The notes: a model not told the origin generated them from the letters alone. Positions 1-11,358 are shown, numbered from the stretch's first letter. The stretch: 64,000 nt of DNA from Sphingomonadaceae bacterium (GCA_002863155.1 PKED01000146.1:1-64000), one strand, 5' to 3'. Program-made: numbers and translations.

Positions 1-2340
1 TTGGCGCGCTATCGGCGAATGGCGGGCATGGAAGTGCTTCACCCGATGGGTTGGGACGCATTCGGCATGCCGGCCGAAAATGCGGCGATGGAAAAGAAGG
101 TCCATCCCGGCGAATGGACGCGCGCGAACATCGCGACGATGCGCAGCCAGTTGAAGCGGCTGGGCTTCGCGCTCGACTGGAGCCGCGAACTCGCTACCTG
201 CGAACCCGATTATTACGGGCACGAACAAGCGCTGTTCCTCGATCTTTACGCAGCGGGCCTCGTCTATCGCAAGGAATCGTCGGTCAACTGGGATCCGGTC
301 GACATGACCGTGCTCGCCAACGAGCAGGTGATTGACGGTCGCGGCTGGCGTTCGGGCGCGCCGATCGAACGCCGCAAGCTCAGCCAGTGGTTCCTCAAGA
401 TCACCGATTTCGCCGATGATCTGCTCGCGGGTCTCGGCGAGCTCGACAAATGGCCCGACAAGGTCCGGCTGATGCAGGAAAACTGGATCGGCAAGAGCCA
501 GGGGCTCGCTTTCCGCTTCGCGCTGTCGGACGGCGGCTCGGTCGAGGTGTTCTCGACCCGGCCCGACACGATCTACGGCGCGAGCTTCGTCGCGGTCGCC
601 GCCGATCATCCGATCGCGCAGGCCGCGGCCGAGGCCGATCCTGCGGCGGCCGAATTCGCGGCGCAGTGTCGCAAGGGCGGCACCACCGCCGCCGAGCTCG
701 AAACCCAAGAAAAGCGCGGCTACCGGCTGGCGATCACCGCGACGCACCCGCTCGATCCGGCATGGCAGCTCCCCGTCTATATCGCCAATTTCGTGCTGAT
801 GGATTACGGGACCGGCGCCGTGTTCGGCGTGCCGGCGCACGACCAGCGCGACCTCGACTTTGCGCGCAAATATGCGCTGCCGGTTAAGCGGGTCGTGTCC
901 GACGGCGACACATCGGCCCCCGAATTCGATGGCGATACGGCCTATACTGGCCCCGGCAAGATCGTGAATTCGCACTTCCTCGACGGGATGGAGGTCGAGG
1001 ATGCGAAGTGCGCGGTCGTCACCCGCGCCGAAGCAGAAGGTTGGGGCAGCGGGCGTACGGTATTCCGCCTGCGCGACTGGGGCGTCAGCCGCCAGCGTTA
1101 TTGGGGGACGCCGATCCCGATCATCCATTGCGAGGGCTGCGGCATCGTGCCGGTGCCCATGGACCAGCTGCCGGTCATCCTGCCCGACGATGTGAGCTTC
1201 GACATTCCCGGCAATCCGCTCGACCGGCATCCGAGCTGGAAACATGTCGCGTGCCCGAAGTGCGGCGGTGCGGCCCGGCGCGAGACCGACACACTCGACA
1301 CCTTTGTCGATTCGTCCTGGTATTTCATCCGCTTCGCCAGCCAGCCCGACGATCGCCCGTTCGATCGGGCCGAGGCGGAGAAATGGCTACCGGTCGCGCA
1401 ATATATCGGCGGCGTGGAACATGCGATCCTCCACCTGCTCTATGCCCGCTTCTGGACGCGCGCGCTGAAGCATATCGGCCGGATCGACATGGCCGAGCCC
1501 TTTGCCGGGCTGTTCACCCAAGGCATGGTCACCCATGAAACCTATTACCGGGGCGAGGGCACCGATCGCGTCTGGTACAATCCCGACGAACTCGATCTGA
1601 CCGGCGGCAAGGCACTGCTGAAGGCCGACGGCGCACCGGTCGAGATCGGCCGCGTCGAAAAGATGTCGAAGTCCAAGAAGAACACCGTCGATCCCGAACC
1701 GATCGTCGACCAATATGGCGCGGACGCGGTGCGGTGGTTCATGCTGTCCGATTCGCCGCCCGAGCGCGACCTGGAGTGGAGCGAGGCGGGGATCGAAGGT
1801 TGCTGGCGGTTCGTCCAGCGGCTCTGGCGGCTGTTCGGCGAGGTTTACGCCGATGAATATGGCACCGACACCGCGCTCGACCGTAAGCTGCATCAGACAA
1901 TTGCGGCTGTGACCGAGGATATCGAGGCGCTGTCGTTCAACAAGGCCGTCGCGCGGCTCTATGAATTGACGGCGGCGATCGAAAAGGCCGGCCCGTCGGC
2001 CAGCCGTTCGACCGCGATCATTACCCTCGCCCGGCTGGTCGCGCCGATGATGCCGCATCTGGCGGAAGAGGCCTGGGCGCGCTGGCCGGGGCTCGGCGGG
2101 CTGATCGCCGATGCTGCCTGGCCCGAAGTCGACCACAGCCTGCTGGTCGAGGACGACGTGACGATCGCCGTGCAGATCAACGGCAAGCTGCGCGATACGC
2201 TGACGATGCCGCGCGGCCTGCCCCAGGCCGAAGTCGAGGCAGCGGCGCTGGGATTGGAGAAGATCACCCGGCTGCTCGACGGCAAGCCGCCGCGCAAGGT
2301 GATCGTCGTGCCCGACCGCCTGGTCAATCTGGTCGCATGA
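1..2340 (+). CDS. leuS: Leucyl-tRNA synthetase, 5'-truncated by window edge
   Basis: Charges tRNA-Leu with leucine (class I aminoacyl-tRNA synthetase, cytosolic). The reading frame is open from base 1 and begins inside the N-terminal Rossmann half, at the family segment [20 protein letters not shown]; the HIGH motif normally lies just upstream, so the TTG at base 1 is an internal codon and not a start. The editing domain follows (for example the [10 protein letters not shown] segment), then the KMSKS loop at residues 554-558 of the visible frame, then the anticodon-binding and C-terminal domains. The stop at 2338-2340 overlaps the lptE ATG by 4 bp. leuS-lptE-holA is a common alphaproteobacterial order. 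The identity is secure; only the 5' end is missing. Confidence 0.97.
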   Translation: MARYRRMAGMEVLHPMGWDAFGMPAENAAMEKKVHPGEWTRANIATMRSQLKRLGFALDWSRELATCEPDYYGHEQALFLDLYAAGLVYRKESSVNWDPVDMTVLANEQVIDGRGWRSGAPIERRKLSQWFLKITDFADDLLAGLGELDKWPDKVRLMQENWIGKSQGLAFRFALSDGGSVEVFSTRPDTIYGASFVAVAADHPIAQAAAEADPAAAEFAAQCRKGGTTAAELETQEKRGYRLAITATHPLDPAWQLPVYIANFVLMDYGTGAVFGVPAHDQRDLDFARKYALPVKRVVSDGDTSAPEFDGDTAYTGPGKIVNSHFLDGMEVEDAKCAVVTRAEAEGWGSGRTVFRLRDWGVSRQRYWGTPIPIIHCEGCGIVPVPMDQLPVILPDDVSFDIPGNPLDRHPSWKHVACPKCGGAARRETDTLDTFVDSSWYFIRFASQPDDRPFDRAEAEKWLPVAQYIGGVEHAILHLLYARFWTRALKHIGRIDMAEPFAGLFTQGMVTHETYYRGEGTDRVWYNPDELDLTGGKALLKADGAPVEIGRVEKMSKSKKNTVDPEPIVDQYGADAVRWFMLSDSPPERDLEWSEAGIEGCWRFVQRLWRLFGEVYADEYGTDTALDRKLHQTIAAVTEDIEALSFNKAVARLYELTAAIEKAGPSASRSTAIITLARLVAPMMPHLAEEAWARWPGLGGLIADAAWPEVDHSLLVEDDVTIAVQINGKLRDTLTMPRGLPQAEVEAAALGLEKITRLLDGKPPRKVIVVPDRLVNLVA

Positions 2341-2849
2341 GAAGGCTCGTCCCTCTTGCCGCGCTGCTGCTGAGCGCGTGCGGGCTGCATCCGCTCTATA
2401 GCGGTGGCAGCACCGGCCGGGTCGGCAGCACGCTGGGGCAGATCGAGGTCGCGCCGATTCCGGGTCAATCGGGCTATCTGGTCAGCAACGCGGTGCGCGA
2501 TCAACTCGGCGCCGCCACCGGCGGGACGCCGCTCTATCGGCTCGAAATCAAGCTCGATGACAAGATCATCGGCCTTGGCGTGCGGCGCAACGACACGGTT
2601 ACGCGCGAGCGGCGGACCCTGCGCGCGCGGTATCAGCTGATCGATCTCAGCAACGGCACCGTGCTGCTCGACGGCAGTGCCGGATCGGATGCGGGGATCG
2701 ACGTCGTCGGTTCCGAATATGCGACGATCGCGGGCGAAAACACCGCGCTTGAGCGGCTGTCGACCATCGTCGCCGGCCAGATCGTATCGCGGATCGCGCT
2801 CTACACCGAACGCACGGCCCGCCAGGCGACCCAGCAACCGGACCGGTGA
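2337..2849 (+). CDS. lptE: LPS-assembly outer-membrane lipoprotein LptE
   Basis: A 170-residue lipoprotein that would plug the LptD barrel and help insert lipopolysaccharide into the outer leaflet. The N-terminus is a lipoprotein signal: MRR, a hydrophobic run, and a lipobox LLSAC with Cys15 as the lipidated residue, followed by GLHPLY, which is typical of LptE. The rest is a compact alpha/beta region consistent with the family. The ATG overlaps the leuS stop (ATGA) and its own stop overlaps the holA GTG (GTGA), so the three genes are probably translationally coupled. Sequence conservation of LptE is low, so the call leans partly on the leuS-holA context. Confidence 0.88.
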   Translation: MRRLVPLAALLLSACGLHPLYSGGSTGRVGSTLGQIEVAPIPGQSGYLVSNAVRDQLGAATGGTPLYRLEIKLDDKIIGLGVRRNDTVTRERRTLRARYQLIDLSNGTVLLDGSAGSDAGIDVVGSEYATIAGENTALERLSTIVAGQIVSRIALYTERTARQATQQPDR

Positions 2850-3859
2850 AGGCGAGCGAAAGCCAGCTTCGCGCGGCGCTCGACCATCCGGGTCCGGCGA
2901 TCCGCTTCATCCTGCTCCATGGCCCGGACGAATCCGGCGCGCGCGACCGCGCACTGCGGCTCGCACGCGCAATGGGGCCCGATGCCGAGCGCATCGACCT
3001 CGACGGCGGGATGCTGAAAGCCGACCCCGCCCGGCTGGCCAGCGAGGCCGCATCGCTGTCACTGTTCGGCGGCGCGCGCCACATCCGCGCCACCGGCGTG
3101 GGCGACGAAAGCCTCGATGCATTCGAATTGTTGCTGGGCGCGCCGACTGCGGGCAATCCGGTCGTTGCGATCGCGCCGACGCTGAAAAACACCAGCAAGC
3201 TCGTCAAGCTCGCGCTCGCGTCGCCTGCCGCGCTCAGCTTTGCCTGCTATCCGCCCGGGCCCGGCGATGCCGAGCGGCTGGCAAGCGCGATCGCCGCCGA
3301 ACATGGCCTGCGCACGGTCGGTCAGGTTGCGCACCGGCTGGTTATCGCCACCGGCGGCGACCGCGCGGTGATGACCCGGGAGATTGAGAAACTCGCGCTG
3401 TTCCTCGATTCCGGCCCCGACCGGCCGGCCGTGCTCGACGATGCCGCGCTCGACGCGATCGGCGCCGATTTGGGCGACAGCGAAATGTCGGGCGCGATCG
3501 AGGCCGTCCTCGCCGGCGATGCGGCGCTGCTCGGTGCCGAGCTGGCCAAGCTCGACGGTGCAGGCGTATCGCCGATCCCGCTGCTGCGCGGCCTTGTCCG
3601 CCGACTGATGGCGCTCGCCGACATGCGCGGCGACGTCGACAAGGGGGCGACGATTGCCGAGGTGATCGAGCGGCACCGCGTGTTCTTTCGCGAAAAAGCG
3701 GCGACATCGCGCGCGCTGCAAACATGGTCGGCGAAGCGCATCGCGCAGTCGATCGAGCATCTCCGCCAGGCGGAGCAGGCGACGATGGCAGCGGGTACGG
3801 CGGGTGACGTCATGGCGCACGTGGCCTGCCTCGCCGTGGCGCGCGGCGGCCGCCGCTAG
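2846..3859 (+). CDS. holA: DNA polymerase III subunit delta
   Basis: Clamp-loader delta subunit (337 aa), which opens the beta sliding clamp. The protein begins [12 protein letters not shown] and shows the alpha-type HolA features: a phosphate-loop-like region around FILLHGPDESGARD without a full Walker A, the family sequence GGARHIRATGVGDE, and a helical C-terminal collar domain ending in a tract rich in Ala. It starts at a GTG overlapping the lptE stop. Its TAG stop interlocks with the convergent parB stop on a shared CTAG (3856-3859), leaving no room for a terminator. Close linkage to the origin and to parAB matches other Alphaproteobacteria. Confidence 0.93.
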   Translation: MKASESQLRAALDHPGPAIRFILLHGPDESGARDRALRLARAMGPDAERIDLDGGMLKADPARLASEAASLSLFGGARHIRATGVGDESLDAFELLLGAPTAGNPVVAIAPTLKNTSKLVKLALASPAALSFACYPPGPGDAERLASAIAAEHGLRTVGQVAHRLVIATGGDRAVMTREIEKLALFLDSGPDRPAVLDDAALDAIGADLGDSEMSGAIEAVLAGDAALLGAELAKLDGAGVSPIPLLRGLVRRLMALADMRGDVDKGATIAEVIERHRVFFREKAATSRALQTWSAKRIAQSIEHLRQAEQATMAAGTAGDVMAHVACLAVARGGRR

Positions 3860-4751
3860 AGCGGTTCGCCGGTCAATCGCTGGCAGAGCATGTCGAGCTG
3901 GTCGAGCGTCGAATAGGCGAGCGTCAGCGTGCCACCCTTGGGCCCGAAGCTGACCTTCACCGACAGGCCGAGCAGATCGGCGAGCTGATTCTCGAGCGCG
4001 GCGATATCCGGATCGGCGGCGGCGCGATGCCCGGCGGCTCCGCCGGCCTTTGCCGCCTGCGCGCGCTTCTCGGTGTCCCGTACCGACAGGCCGCGGGCGA
4101 TAATCTCGGCGGCGAGTGCCTCGACATCGCGCGCACCGATCAGCGCGCGCGCATGCCCCATGGTGAGCCGACCCTCGACGACATGCTCCTGCACCGTCTG
4201 CGGCAATTCGAGCAGACGCAGCAGGTTGGCAACGTGACTGCGTGATTTGTTGACGACCTTGGCGAGCGCATCCTGGGTATGGCCGAATTCACCGATCAGT
4301 CGGGCATAAGCCTGCGCCTCTTCGATCGCGTTCAGATCCTGACGCTGGATATTTTCGATCAGCGCGATCTCGAATGTCTCTGATTCGCTGAAATCACGAA
4401 CGATTACCGGTACTTCGTGCAGCCGCGCACGCTGCGCCGCACGCCAGCGACGCTCGCCCGCAACGATCTGATAGCCATGCCCATGGGGTCGCACGACAAT
4501 CGGCTGGATGACGCCGCTCTTGGCGATCGACGCAGCAAGCTCGTCGAGTGCCGCTTCATCGAAACGCCGCCGCGGCTGGTCGGGATGGGGCGCCATCGAT
4601 CCGACCGGCATCATCCGCAATCCGGAGCCCTGTGCCGATCCCGGCGCGACCGGCTCTTCACGGGCGATATCGCCCATCAACGCCGACAGGCCACGGCCAA
4701 GGCCGGACCGTGCTTTGCGGGTCGCGATTGGCGACTCCAGGTTGGGATCGG

Positions 4752-4755
<4 letters not shown>
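3856..4755 (-). CDS. parB: Chromosome-partitioning protein ParB
   Basis: Centromere-binding CTP-dependent clamp (299 aa) that loads at parS and spreads. I chose the ATG at 4755 (MTDPNLESPIATRKARSGLG); the frame is open further upstream but only within parA. Visible parts: the N-terminal ParA-interacting motif RKARSGLGRGLSALMGD, the ParB/Srx domain with HPDQPRRRF and the CTP-pocket box GERRWRAAQRA, the helix-turn-helix region around TQDALAKVVNKSRSHVANLLRL that contacts parS, and a C-terminal dimerisation domain. Its start overlaps the parA stop by 4 bp (one operon). Three parS palindromes lie just upstream in rsmG and before mnmG. Confidence 0.97.
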
Positions 4756-5539
<784 letters not shown>

Positions 5540-5543
<4 letters not shown>

Positions 5544-6154
5544 CGGCGCGCCACTTTCTCCGCGAGGATGATCAGCGAATCTGGATCGGTGAGGCTTTGT
5601 TCCACGTGGAACACTCCATGCCATGTCCGTGTCGCGACTGCCACCTCTTCGCGCGCCGACTTGCCCTTTGGTAGCACCCAGCGGGTTTTTTTGGTGGATA
5701 AGTGAATGGTCGCGGCGAACAACTCGCTTAATGCCGAAACCGCGCGCGCCGAGATGACGTCGGCAACGCCACTATATGATTCCGCGCGACAGACCGCGAT
5801 GCGGACGCGATCGCCAAGCCCTAGCTCCCTCGCGACCCGCTCAAGGAATTCGGCGCGTTTGCGGCGAGGCTCAACTAGGACGATGGGTTTGTTGGTCAAG
5901 ATTGCGACCACCATGCCGGGAAAGCCGGCGCCTGAGCCGATATCGAACCATGATCCGGCGCTATTGCCGACCAGCGGCACCAGTTGGGCGCTGTCGACAA
6001 TGTGGCGCGTCCAAATTTGCGGCAACGTCGCAGCGGAAACCAGATTTTGCTGCGTCGATTCGGCCAGGACATATTCAACGAAAGTGTTGAGCTGTGTTTC
6101 ACGTGAAACGCCGAATCGATTGCGCACCCAATGTCGCGCTTCATCCCCGGTCAC
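5540..6154 (-). CDS. rsmG: 16S rRNA (guanine527-N7)-methyltransferase RsmG (GidB)
   Basis: SAM-dependent methyltransferase (204 aa) that makes m7G527 in 16S rRNA; loss usually gives low-level streptomycin resistance. The start is a GTG at 6154 overlapping the mnmG stop (GTGA). The SAM-binding loop [16 protein letters not shown] is visible, followed by [20 protein letters not shown] and the family segment [15 protein letters not shown]. Two parS palindromes are embedded within the coding sequence (5598-5613 and 6095-6110), so those stretches have a double constraint. It sits between mnmG and parA on the same strand. Confidence 0.95.
5598..5613. other. parS centromere site 1
   Basis: The 16-mer TGTTCCACGTGGAACA is a perfect palindrome identical in form to known ParB-binding parS sites (the CACGTG core with symmetric flanks). 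It lies inside rsmG, 55 bp upstream of the parA start. ParB would nucleate here and spread, and ParA would move the complex. This is the best of three such sites in 2.4 kb. Confidence 0.93.
6095..6110. other. parS centromere site 2
   Basis: TGTTTCACGTGAAACG matches the widely conserved parS consensus TGTTTCACGTGAAACA at 15 of 16 positions. It lies within the 5' part of rsmG, about 480 bp from site 1. It uses the TTTCAC/GTGAAA flank variant, whereas sites 1 and 3 use TTCCAC/GTGGAA. Confidence 0.92.
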
Positions 6155-7986
6155 GCGGCACGCCGACTATGGAGCAGAATGGCCGACAGTGCCGCCGGCG
6201 TGATGCCGCGAATGCGCCCGGCCGCCGCAAGCGTCGTCGGCGCAGCCCGGCTCAGCCGCTCAACCATTTCAGAGGAAAGCCCGGGAATAGTCGCATAATC
6301 GAGCGCTGGCAGCGGCATCGCTTCCTCTCGCCGCATCATCGCAATCTCGGCCGCCTGGCGCTCGAGATATGGCGCGTAACGCGCATCTTCCGCAACTTCG
6401 GACAACAGTGCCGCGTCGAATTGGTTCGAAAGCGCGGGGGCGACATGCGCCATGACTACGCCTGGAAAACGAAGCCACTCCCTGCCCGAACGTCGCCCGC
6501 CGTCATCGACAACCGGCGCCCCGCGCCCGACAAGTGTCGCGGCGGCAATCGGCACCGACAGCATTTCTTCGATTGTCATACGGTCGGCGCGACGCGATGC
6601 GATCCGCGCGCGCCGTTCCGGACCGAGCGCTCCCCCCGCCTCGGCAATCTCGCCAAGCCGCGTCTCGGCATTATCGGCGCGCAACTGTAGCCGGTACTCT
6701 GCGCGCGCCGTGAGCATGCGATAAGGTTCGGTCACGCCGTGCAGGACGAGATCGTCGACCATGACACCGAGATAGCTCGATGCGCGATCAAGGATCACCG
6801 GGGCAAGATCGAGCGCATGTCCCGCGGCGTTCAACCCGGCGATCAGCCCCTGCGCGGCCGCCTCTTCATAACCCGTTGTGCCGTTGATCTGCCCCGCACA
6901 ATAGAGCCCCGTACAGGCCCCAAGCGCCAGCGTCGTGTCCAGCGCGCGTGGATCGATATGATCATATTCAACCGCATAGCCCGGCGCGACAATCAACGCC
7001 CGTTCTAGACCCTCGATCGAGCCGATCATTGCCGCTTGCACATCCACTGGCAGCGATGTCGAAATGCCATTCGGATAGACCAAGGAGTCGTCGAGCCCCT
7101 CCGGCTCAAGAAAGATTTGATGGCCATCGCGATCCCCAAAACGGTGGATCTTGTCTTCGATCGACGGACAATAGCGCGGACCCTGCGCATCGATCGCGCC
7201 CGTGAACAAAGGCGATCGATCGAGACCGGCCCGCACGATGTCGTGCGTCCGCGTATTGGTCCGCGTGACCGCGCAGAATAGCTGAGGCAGCGTGCGGCGC
7301 CGGGTCATCGGCGACATCGTCCATGCATCGATGTCCGATGGCTGCTCGGCAAGCCGCGCCCAATCGATCGTACGGCCATCGAGTCGCGGTGGCGTCCCGG
7401 TCTTGAGCCGCGCCATCGGCAAGCCGAGTGCACGCAGCTGGACGCCCAGCGCGGTCGCCGCCCGCTCGCCAATCCTGCCGCCCTCCTCGCGCTCGTCTCC
7501 CCGAAAAAGCCGCCCACCGAGGAAGGTTCCGGTTGCCAGCACGACCGCACGCCCGGCAATGACTCGACCATCGGCCAGCTCGACGCCGGTAACCCGGTTT
7601 CCATCGAGCCACAGCTTCGCTGCCTCGCCCTGGACGACCTCCAACCGTGGTTGCTCGGCGAGCATGTTCTGGATTGCTGCAGCATAGCGACGCCGATCGG
7701 CTTGAACACGTGGTCCCTGCACCGCAGTGCCCTTGCTGCGGTTGAGCATGCGGTAGTGGATACCTGCCGCATCGGTCGCGCGTGCGATCAATCCGTCAAA
7801 AGCATCGACTTCACGGACCAGATGGCCCTTGCCGAGCCCGCCGATCGCCGGGTTGCACGACATCGCCCCGATCTTGCTCGCGTCGAAGCTGAGCAACGCC
7901 GTGTGCGCGCCGCGCCGCGCCGATGCCGCCGCGGCTTCGGTCCCGGCATGGCCACCGCCGATCACGATGACATCGAACTTTTCCAT
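6151..7986 (-). CDS. mnmG: tRNA uridine-5-carboxymethylaminomethyl modification enzyme MnmG (GidA)
   Basis: FAD-dependent partner of MnmE that modifies U34 of several tRNAs. The start at 7986 ([15 protein letters not shown]) places the dinucleotide-binding GxGxxG at the N-terminus as in the family; an in-frame extension of 36 residues upstream runs through parS site 3 and is rejected. The protein is 611 aa, near the usual 620-630. Typical landmarks are [20 protein letters not shown], a GTFLGG segment and the C-terminal tRNA-binding helical domain. Its stop overlaps the rsmG GTG. It is transcribed with mnmE directly upstream. Confidence 0.97.
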   Translation of the reverse strand: MEKFDVIVIGGGHAGTEAAAASARRGAHTALLSFDASKIGAMSCNPAIGGLGKGHLVREVDAFDGLIARATDAAGIHYRMLNRSKGTAVQGPRVQADRRRYAAAIQNMLAEQPRLEVVQGEAAKLWLDGNRVTGVELADGRVIAGRAVVLATGTFLGGRLFRGDEREEGGRIGERAATALGVQLRALGLPMARLKTGTPPRLDGRTIDWARLAEQPSDIDAWTMSPMTRRRTLPQLFCAVTRTNTRTHDIVRAGLDRSPLFTGAIDAQGPRYCPSIEDKIHRFGDRDGHQIFLEPEGLDDSLVYPNGISTSLPVDVQAAMIGSIEGLERALIVAPGYAVEYDHIDPRALDTTLALGACTGLYCAGQINGTTGYEEAAAQGLIAGLNAAGHALDLAPVILDRASSYLGVMVDDLVLHGVTEPYRMLTARAEYRLQLRADNAETRLGEIAEAGGALGPERRARIASRRADRMTIEEMLSVPIAAATLVGRGAPVVDDGGRRSGREWLRFPGVVMAHVAPALSNQFDAALLSEVAEDARYAPYLERQAAEIAMMRREEAMPLPALDYATIPGLSSEMVERLSRAAPTTLAAAGRIRGITPAALSAILLHSRRAA

Positions 7987-8025
7987 GCGACGCTCGCTAG
8001 AACCGCCGCCGCACCAAGTCAAAAT

Positions 8026-8041
8026 TGTTCCACGTGGAACG
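8026..8041. other. parS centromere site 3
   Basis: TGTTCCACGTGGAACG differs from the perfect palindrome of site 1 only in the last base. It lies in the short mnmE-mnmG spacer, ending one base before the last codons of mnmE. Unlike sites 1 and 2 it is not inside rsmG. Confidence 0.92.
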
Positions 8042-9346
8042 TCACTTCCCGATGCAGAAGCGCGAGAACAGCGAATCGAGCATCGCCTCGACATCCGCGC
8101 GGCCGGTGATGCGGTCGAGCATCCGACGGGCCAACCGGAGATGCTCGGCGACCAGCAACGGATCCTGCTCCGTCGCGGCTCGCACGAGCGCGTCCCGACA
8201 GGATTCGGCCAGGCTCCGCTGGCGTTCGTTCAAGGCGATGCGATCTTCACGGGGCAACAGGTCCCGCCCCCGCTGGTCGATCATCTGCCAGAGCCCTTCC
8301 AGCCCTTCACCCGTCATACCGGAGACGGTGATCCGATGCAGGTTGGTATTCGTCTCGCGTATGTCACTGCGTGGGTAGAGCCAGATCGCTTCGCCCGGCG
8401 GATCAATATCATCGAGCCACAGAATGATATCGGCGGACTCGGTCGCCGCCCGCGCCCGCGCGATTCCGATCGCCTCTACCGGATCGGCAGTTGCCTCGGC
8501 AATTCCAGCCGTGTCGGTCAAGACATAGGCGATGCCGCCGCGAACCGTCGGGACTTCAATCACATCGCGCGTGGTACCGGCAATCGGTGAGACGATCGCT
8601 GCGTCGCGCTCGACCAAGGCATTGAGCAATGTCGACTTTCCGGCATTGCGCGGACCCGCCAAGACGACGCGTATTCCATCGCGCAGTCGCTCGACAGGCG
8701 GTTGCTCGAGCACCGCTCCAATCGCCTGGGCAAGATCGGTCAACTGGCCGCGTAGGCGGGGGTCGAGTTCATCCCCGACATCATCCTCGTCCGCGAAATC
8801 GAGCGACGCCTCGACCCGCGCGGCGACCGCAAGTACCCGATCGTTCCAGTCGCCGACACACCGGCTGAGTTTCCCCTCGACAGCCATCATCGCTGCCCGG
8901 CGCTGGCGTTCGGTCTGCGCGCTGAGCAAATCACCCAGGCCCTCCGCCTCGGCCAAGTCGATCCGGCCGTGAGCGAGGGCTCGGCGTGTGAACTCGCCCG
9001 GTTCGGCGCCTCGCAAGCCAGGCAAGGCAGCAAGCGCGGTCTCAACAGCTCGAACAACCGCACGTCCGCCATGAAGATGGAGCTCGACCAGATCCTCCCC
9101 GGTAGCCGTGGTCGGCCCGGGAAAGCAAAGCATGATCGCATCGTCGAGCGTCTCGCCATTTGCCGGGTCGCACAAACGCCGAAGCGATGCGCGGCGCGGC
9201 TGCGATAGCGATCCCGCAAGCGCGCTTGCTGCGCTCATTGCATCAGGCCCGCTGATCCGGACAACCGCGATCGCCGCCGGCGGCATCCCGCTTGCCAAGG
9301 CAAAGATCGTATCGTTCACCGGCAAATCAGCCAGCGCGGCCGCCAT
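8042..9346 (-). CDS. mnmE: tRNA modification GTPase MnmE (TrmE)
   Basis: GTPase acting with MnmG on tRNA wobble uridine (434 aa). Order: N-terminal tetrahydrofolate-binding domain (from [20 protein letters not shown]), helical domain, G domain inserted at about 225-365, and a C-terminus ending FCIGK with the family Cys431. G1 is GPRNAGKS (231-238), the K-loop/G2 region AGTTRDVIE (257-264) and G3 DTAG (278-281). The expected G4 NKxD is replaced by PRSD (325-328), which is unusual. Start is uncertain: the ATG at 9346 overlaps the upstream gene by 20 bp, while a GTG at 9319 would give VNDTIF, closer to the common family N-terminus. Neither has a clear ribosome-binding site. Confidence 0.95.
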   Translation of the reverse strand: MAAALADLPVNDTIFALASGMPPAAIAVVRISGPDAMSAASALAGSLSQPRRASLRRLCDPANGETLDDAIMLCFPGPTTATGEDLVELHLHGGRAVVRAVETALAALPGLRGAEPGEFTRRALAHGRIDLAEAEGLGDLLSAQTERQRRAAMMAVEGKLSRCVGDWNDRVLAVAARVEASLDFADEDDVGDELDPRLRGQLTDLAQAIGAVLEQPPVERLRDGIRVVLAGPRNAGKSTLLNALVERDAAIVSPIAGTTRDVIEVPTVRGGIAYVLTDTAGIAEATADPVEAIGIARARAATESADIILWLDDIDPPGEAIWLYPRSDIRETNTNLHRITVSGMTGEGLEGLWQMIDQRGRDLLPREDRIALNERQRSLAESCRDALVRAATEQDPLLVAEHLRLARRMLDRITGRADVEAMLDSLFSRFCIGK

Positions 9347-9557
9347 TGTCGAAAAGCTTTTGCCAGAATTTCATGCTCGCCTCGCCCATCGGCGCCCAGC
9401 TCCGCATCATCGCCTCGATCATCTCCGGCTTGATCGTGCCGTCCATCGAATCGAGCAGGGTCGCGACATATTTTTCATGCACGGGCGTGAAGTCAGGCAA
9501 GCCCATTACGCGCCGTGCCTCTTCCGGGGTGCATTCGACTTCGACATTGATCTTCAA
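9327..9557 (-). CDS. DUF6489-like small conserved protein
   Basis: A 76-residue protein, MKINVEVECTPEEARRVMGL at the N-terminus, then a PDFTPVHEKYVATLLD segment and an Ala/Met-rich amphipathic helix ending in [13 protein letters not shown]. It resembles the small DUF6489 proteins found next to mnmE in sphingomonads; I recognise the family but not a function. It has no signal peptide or membrane helix. The charged N-terminal strand followed by helices suggests a small cytosolic alpha/beta fold. It is first in the minus-strand run leading into mnmE, and its stop overlaps the annotated mnmE ATG. Confidence 0.75.
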   Translation of the reverse strand: MKINVEVECTPEEARRVMGLPDFTPVHEKYVATLLDSMDGTIKPEMIEAMMRSWAPMGEASMKFWQKLFDNGGRAG

Positions 9558-9606
9558 CGGCTGGCCTCCACTTGAGCGCCCGGCCCTTCCGGGGCATGGA
9601 AGTGCG

Positions 9607-10086
9607 ATGTATGCGCGCGATCAGGGCATTATCGCAACGCCGATCGGCGTCGTGTCGGTGACAGCGCAGAACGGTGCCATCACCGCGATACGCATCGGCG
9701 ATGCGCCGATCGCGCCGGGATCGAGCGACATCGTCCGCGCAGCGCTCGACCAGCTCGAGGCTTGGTTCGCCGGCGAACGCCGCGACTTCGATCTGCCGCT
9801 CGCCAAAAGCCGGACCGATCGCGGTGCGACACTCCGCGCGGGGCTGATCGCGGTCGGCTATGGCGATTCCATGAGCTACGGCGCGCTAGCGCGGCGGCTT
9901 GGTTCGTCGGCGCGAGCGATCGGTCAGCTCTGCGCCCGCAACCCCATGCCGATCATCGTGCCATGCCACCGTATTCTTAGCGCGGGCGGCGCGCTCGGTG
10001 CCTTTTCGGCGGGCGACGGGCCAGCGACCAAAGCCTGGCTGCTGGCGCATGAACAGCGCCACCGTCCGTTCGAGCTGACCGCCTGA
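9607..10086 (+). CDS. ogt: Methylated-DNA--[protein]-cysteine S-methyltransferase
   Basis: Suicide repair protein that transfers the methyl group from O6-methylguanine to its own cysteine. The ATG at 9607 gives 159 aa. The active-site motif IIVPCHRIL is present with Cys120, preceded by the DNA-recognition helix region [18 protein letters not shown] and the RNPMPI segment. The N-terminal part is short and diverged, and no Ada regulatory domain is fused. It diverges from DUF6489/mnmE over about 49 bp and converges on rho with a 15-bp gap. The symbol ogt is by family; the exact orthology group is not certain. Confidence 0.9.
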   Translation: MYARDQGIIATPIGVVSVTAQNGAITAIRIGDAPIAPGSSDIVRAALDQLEAWFAGERRDFDLPLAKSRTDRGATLRAGLIAVGYGDSMSYGALARRLGSSARAIGQLCARNPMPIIVPCHRILSAGGALGAFSAGDGPATKAWLLAHEQRHRPFELTA

Positions 10087-10101
10087 TCGGCGGCCGCGCC
10101 G

Positions 10102-11358
10102 TTACTGGTTCATCGAATCGAAGAATTCCTCGTTCGTCTTCGATTCCTTCATCTTGTCGAGCAGAAATTCCATCGCGTCGATCGTGCCCATCTGCATCAG
10201 GATGCGGCGCAGCACCCACATCTTCGACAGCTTGGCCTTGTCGACGAGCAGTTCTTCCTTGCGGGTGCCCGATTTGCCGACATCGAGTGCGGGGAAGATG
10301 CGCTTGTCGGCCACCTTGCGGTCGAGCACGATTTCCGAATTGCCGGTGCCCTTGAACTCTTCGAAGATCACTTCGTCCATGCGGCTGCCGGTATCGATCA
10401 GAGCTGTCGCAATGATCGACAGCGATCCACCTTCCTCGATATTGCGCGCGGCGCCGAAAAAGCGCTTCGGCCGTTGCAGCGCATTGGCGTCGACACCGCC
10501 GGTCAACACCTTGCCCGATGATGGAACGACGGTGTTGTAGGCACGGCCAAGCCGCGTAATCGAATCGAGCAGGATCACGACATCCTTCTTGTGCTCGACC
10601 AGGCGCTTCGCCTTTTCAATAACCATTTCAGCGACTTGTACGTGTCGCTGGGCCGGTTCATCAAAGGTGGAGGAAATCACCTCGCCCTTCACGCTGCGCT
10701 GCATGTCGGTCACTTCCTCGGGCCGCTCGTCGATCAACAGCACGATCAGGAACACTTCGGGGTGATTATCGGTGATCGCCTTGGCGATGTTCTGGAGCAG
10801 CACGGTCTTGCCGACGCGCGGCGGGGCGACGATCAGCGCGCGCTGACCCTTGCCCTGCGGGCTGACGATGTCGATGACGCGCGCCGACTTGTCCTTGATC
10901 GTCGGATCGAATGGGTCGAGCGTCAGCTTCTCGTCCGGGTAAAGTGGCGTCAGATTGTCGAAGTTGACGCGGTGGCGCACCGCCTCCGGATCGTCGAAAT
11001 TGACCGAGGTCAGGCGCGTCAGTGCGAAATAGCGCTCGCCATCCTTCGGCCCGCGAATCTCGCCTTCGACGGTGTCACCAGTACGCAGGCCGAATTTCCG
11101 AACCTGGTTGGGCGAGATGTAGATGTCGTCGGGCCCGGCCAGATAATTGGCCTCCGGGCTGCGTAGAAAACCGAAACCATCGGGCAGTACTTCGATGGTG
11201 CCCAGGCCCATGATCTGCTCGCCATTTTCTGCCTGCACCTTCAGGATCGCGAACATCAGGTCCTGCTTGCGCAGCGTTGATGCGCTTTCGACGCCGAGCG
11301 ACTCGGCCATCTCGACGAGTTGGGCGGGGGTTTTCTTTTTCAGGTCTGCAAGATGCAT
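10102..11358 (-). CDS. rho: Transcription termination factor Rho
   Basis: Hexameric RNA helicase that ends transcription at unstructured C-rich RNA. The ATG at 11358 ([20 protein letters not shown]) gives 418 aa, exactly the usual size; a longer in-frame extension runs into the leader and is not supported. Domains in order: N-terminal helical Rho-N region, the RNA-binding cold-shock-like fold around [20 protein letters not shown], then the RecA-type ATPase with Walker [13 protein letters not shown] and the [15 protein letters not shown] segment holding Walker B. A 191-nt leader precedes it. Many convergent genes in this window abut with no hairpin terminators, so Rho is likely to do much of the local termination. 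Confidence 0.98.
   Translation of the reverse strand: MHLADLKKKTPAQLVEMAESLGVESASTLRKQDLMFAILKVQAENGEQIMGLGTIEVLPDGFGFLRSPEANYLAGPDDIYISPNQVRKFGLRTGDTVEGEIRGPKDGERYFALTRLTSVNFDDPEAVRHRVNFDNLTPLYPDEKLTLDPFDPTIKDKSARVIDIVSPQGKGQRALIVAPPRVGKTVLLQNIAKAITDNHPEVFLIVLLIDERPEEVTDMQRSVKGEVISSTFDEPAQRHVQVAEMVIEKAKRLVEHKKDVVILLDSITRLGRAYNTVVPSSGKVLTGGVDANALQRPKRFFGAARNIEEGGSLSIIATALIDTGSRMDEVIFEEFKGTGNSEIVLDRKVADKRIFPALDVGKSGTRKEELLVDKAKLSKMWVLRRILMQMGTIDAMEFLLDKMKESKTNEEFFDSMNQ

Noticed and set aside
1..3. TTG at the first base as the leuS start
   Set aside because: The following residues match an internal part of the family, downstream of the HIGH motif, so the gene is cut by the window edge.
3818..3823. 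CACGTG hexamer as a fourth parS
   Set aside because: The flanks (GCG and GCC) do not form the required TTC/GAA palindrome; similarly the CACGTG near 26741 has only partial flanks.
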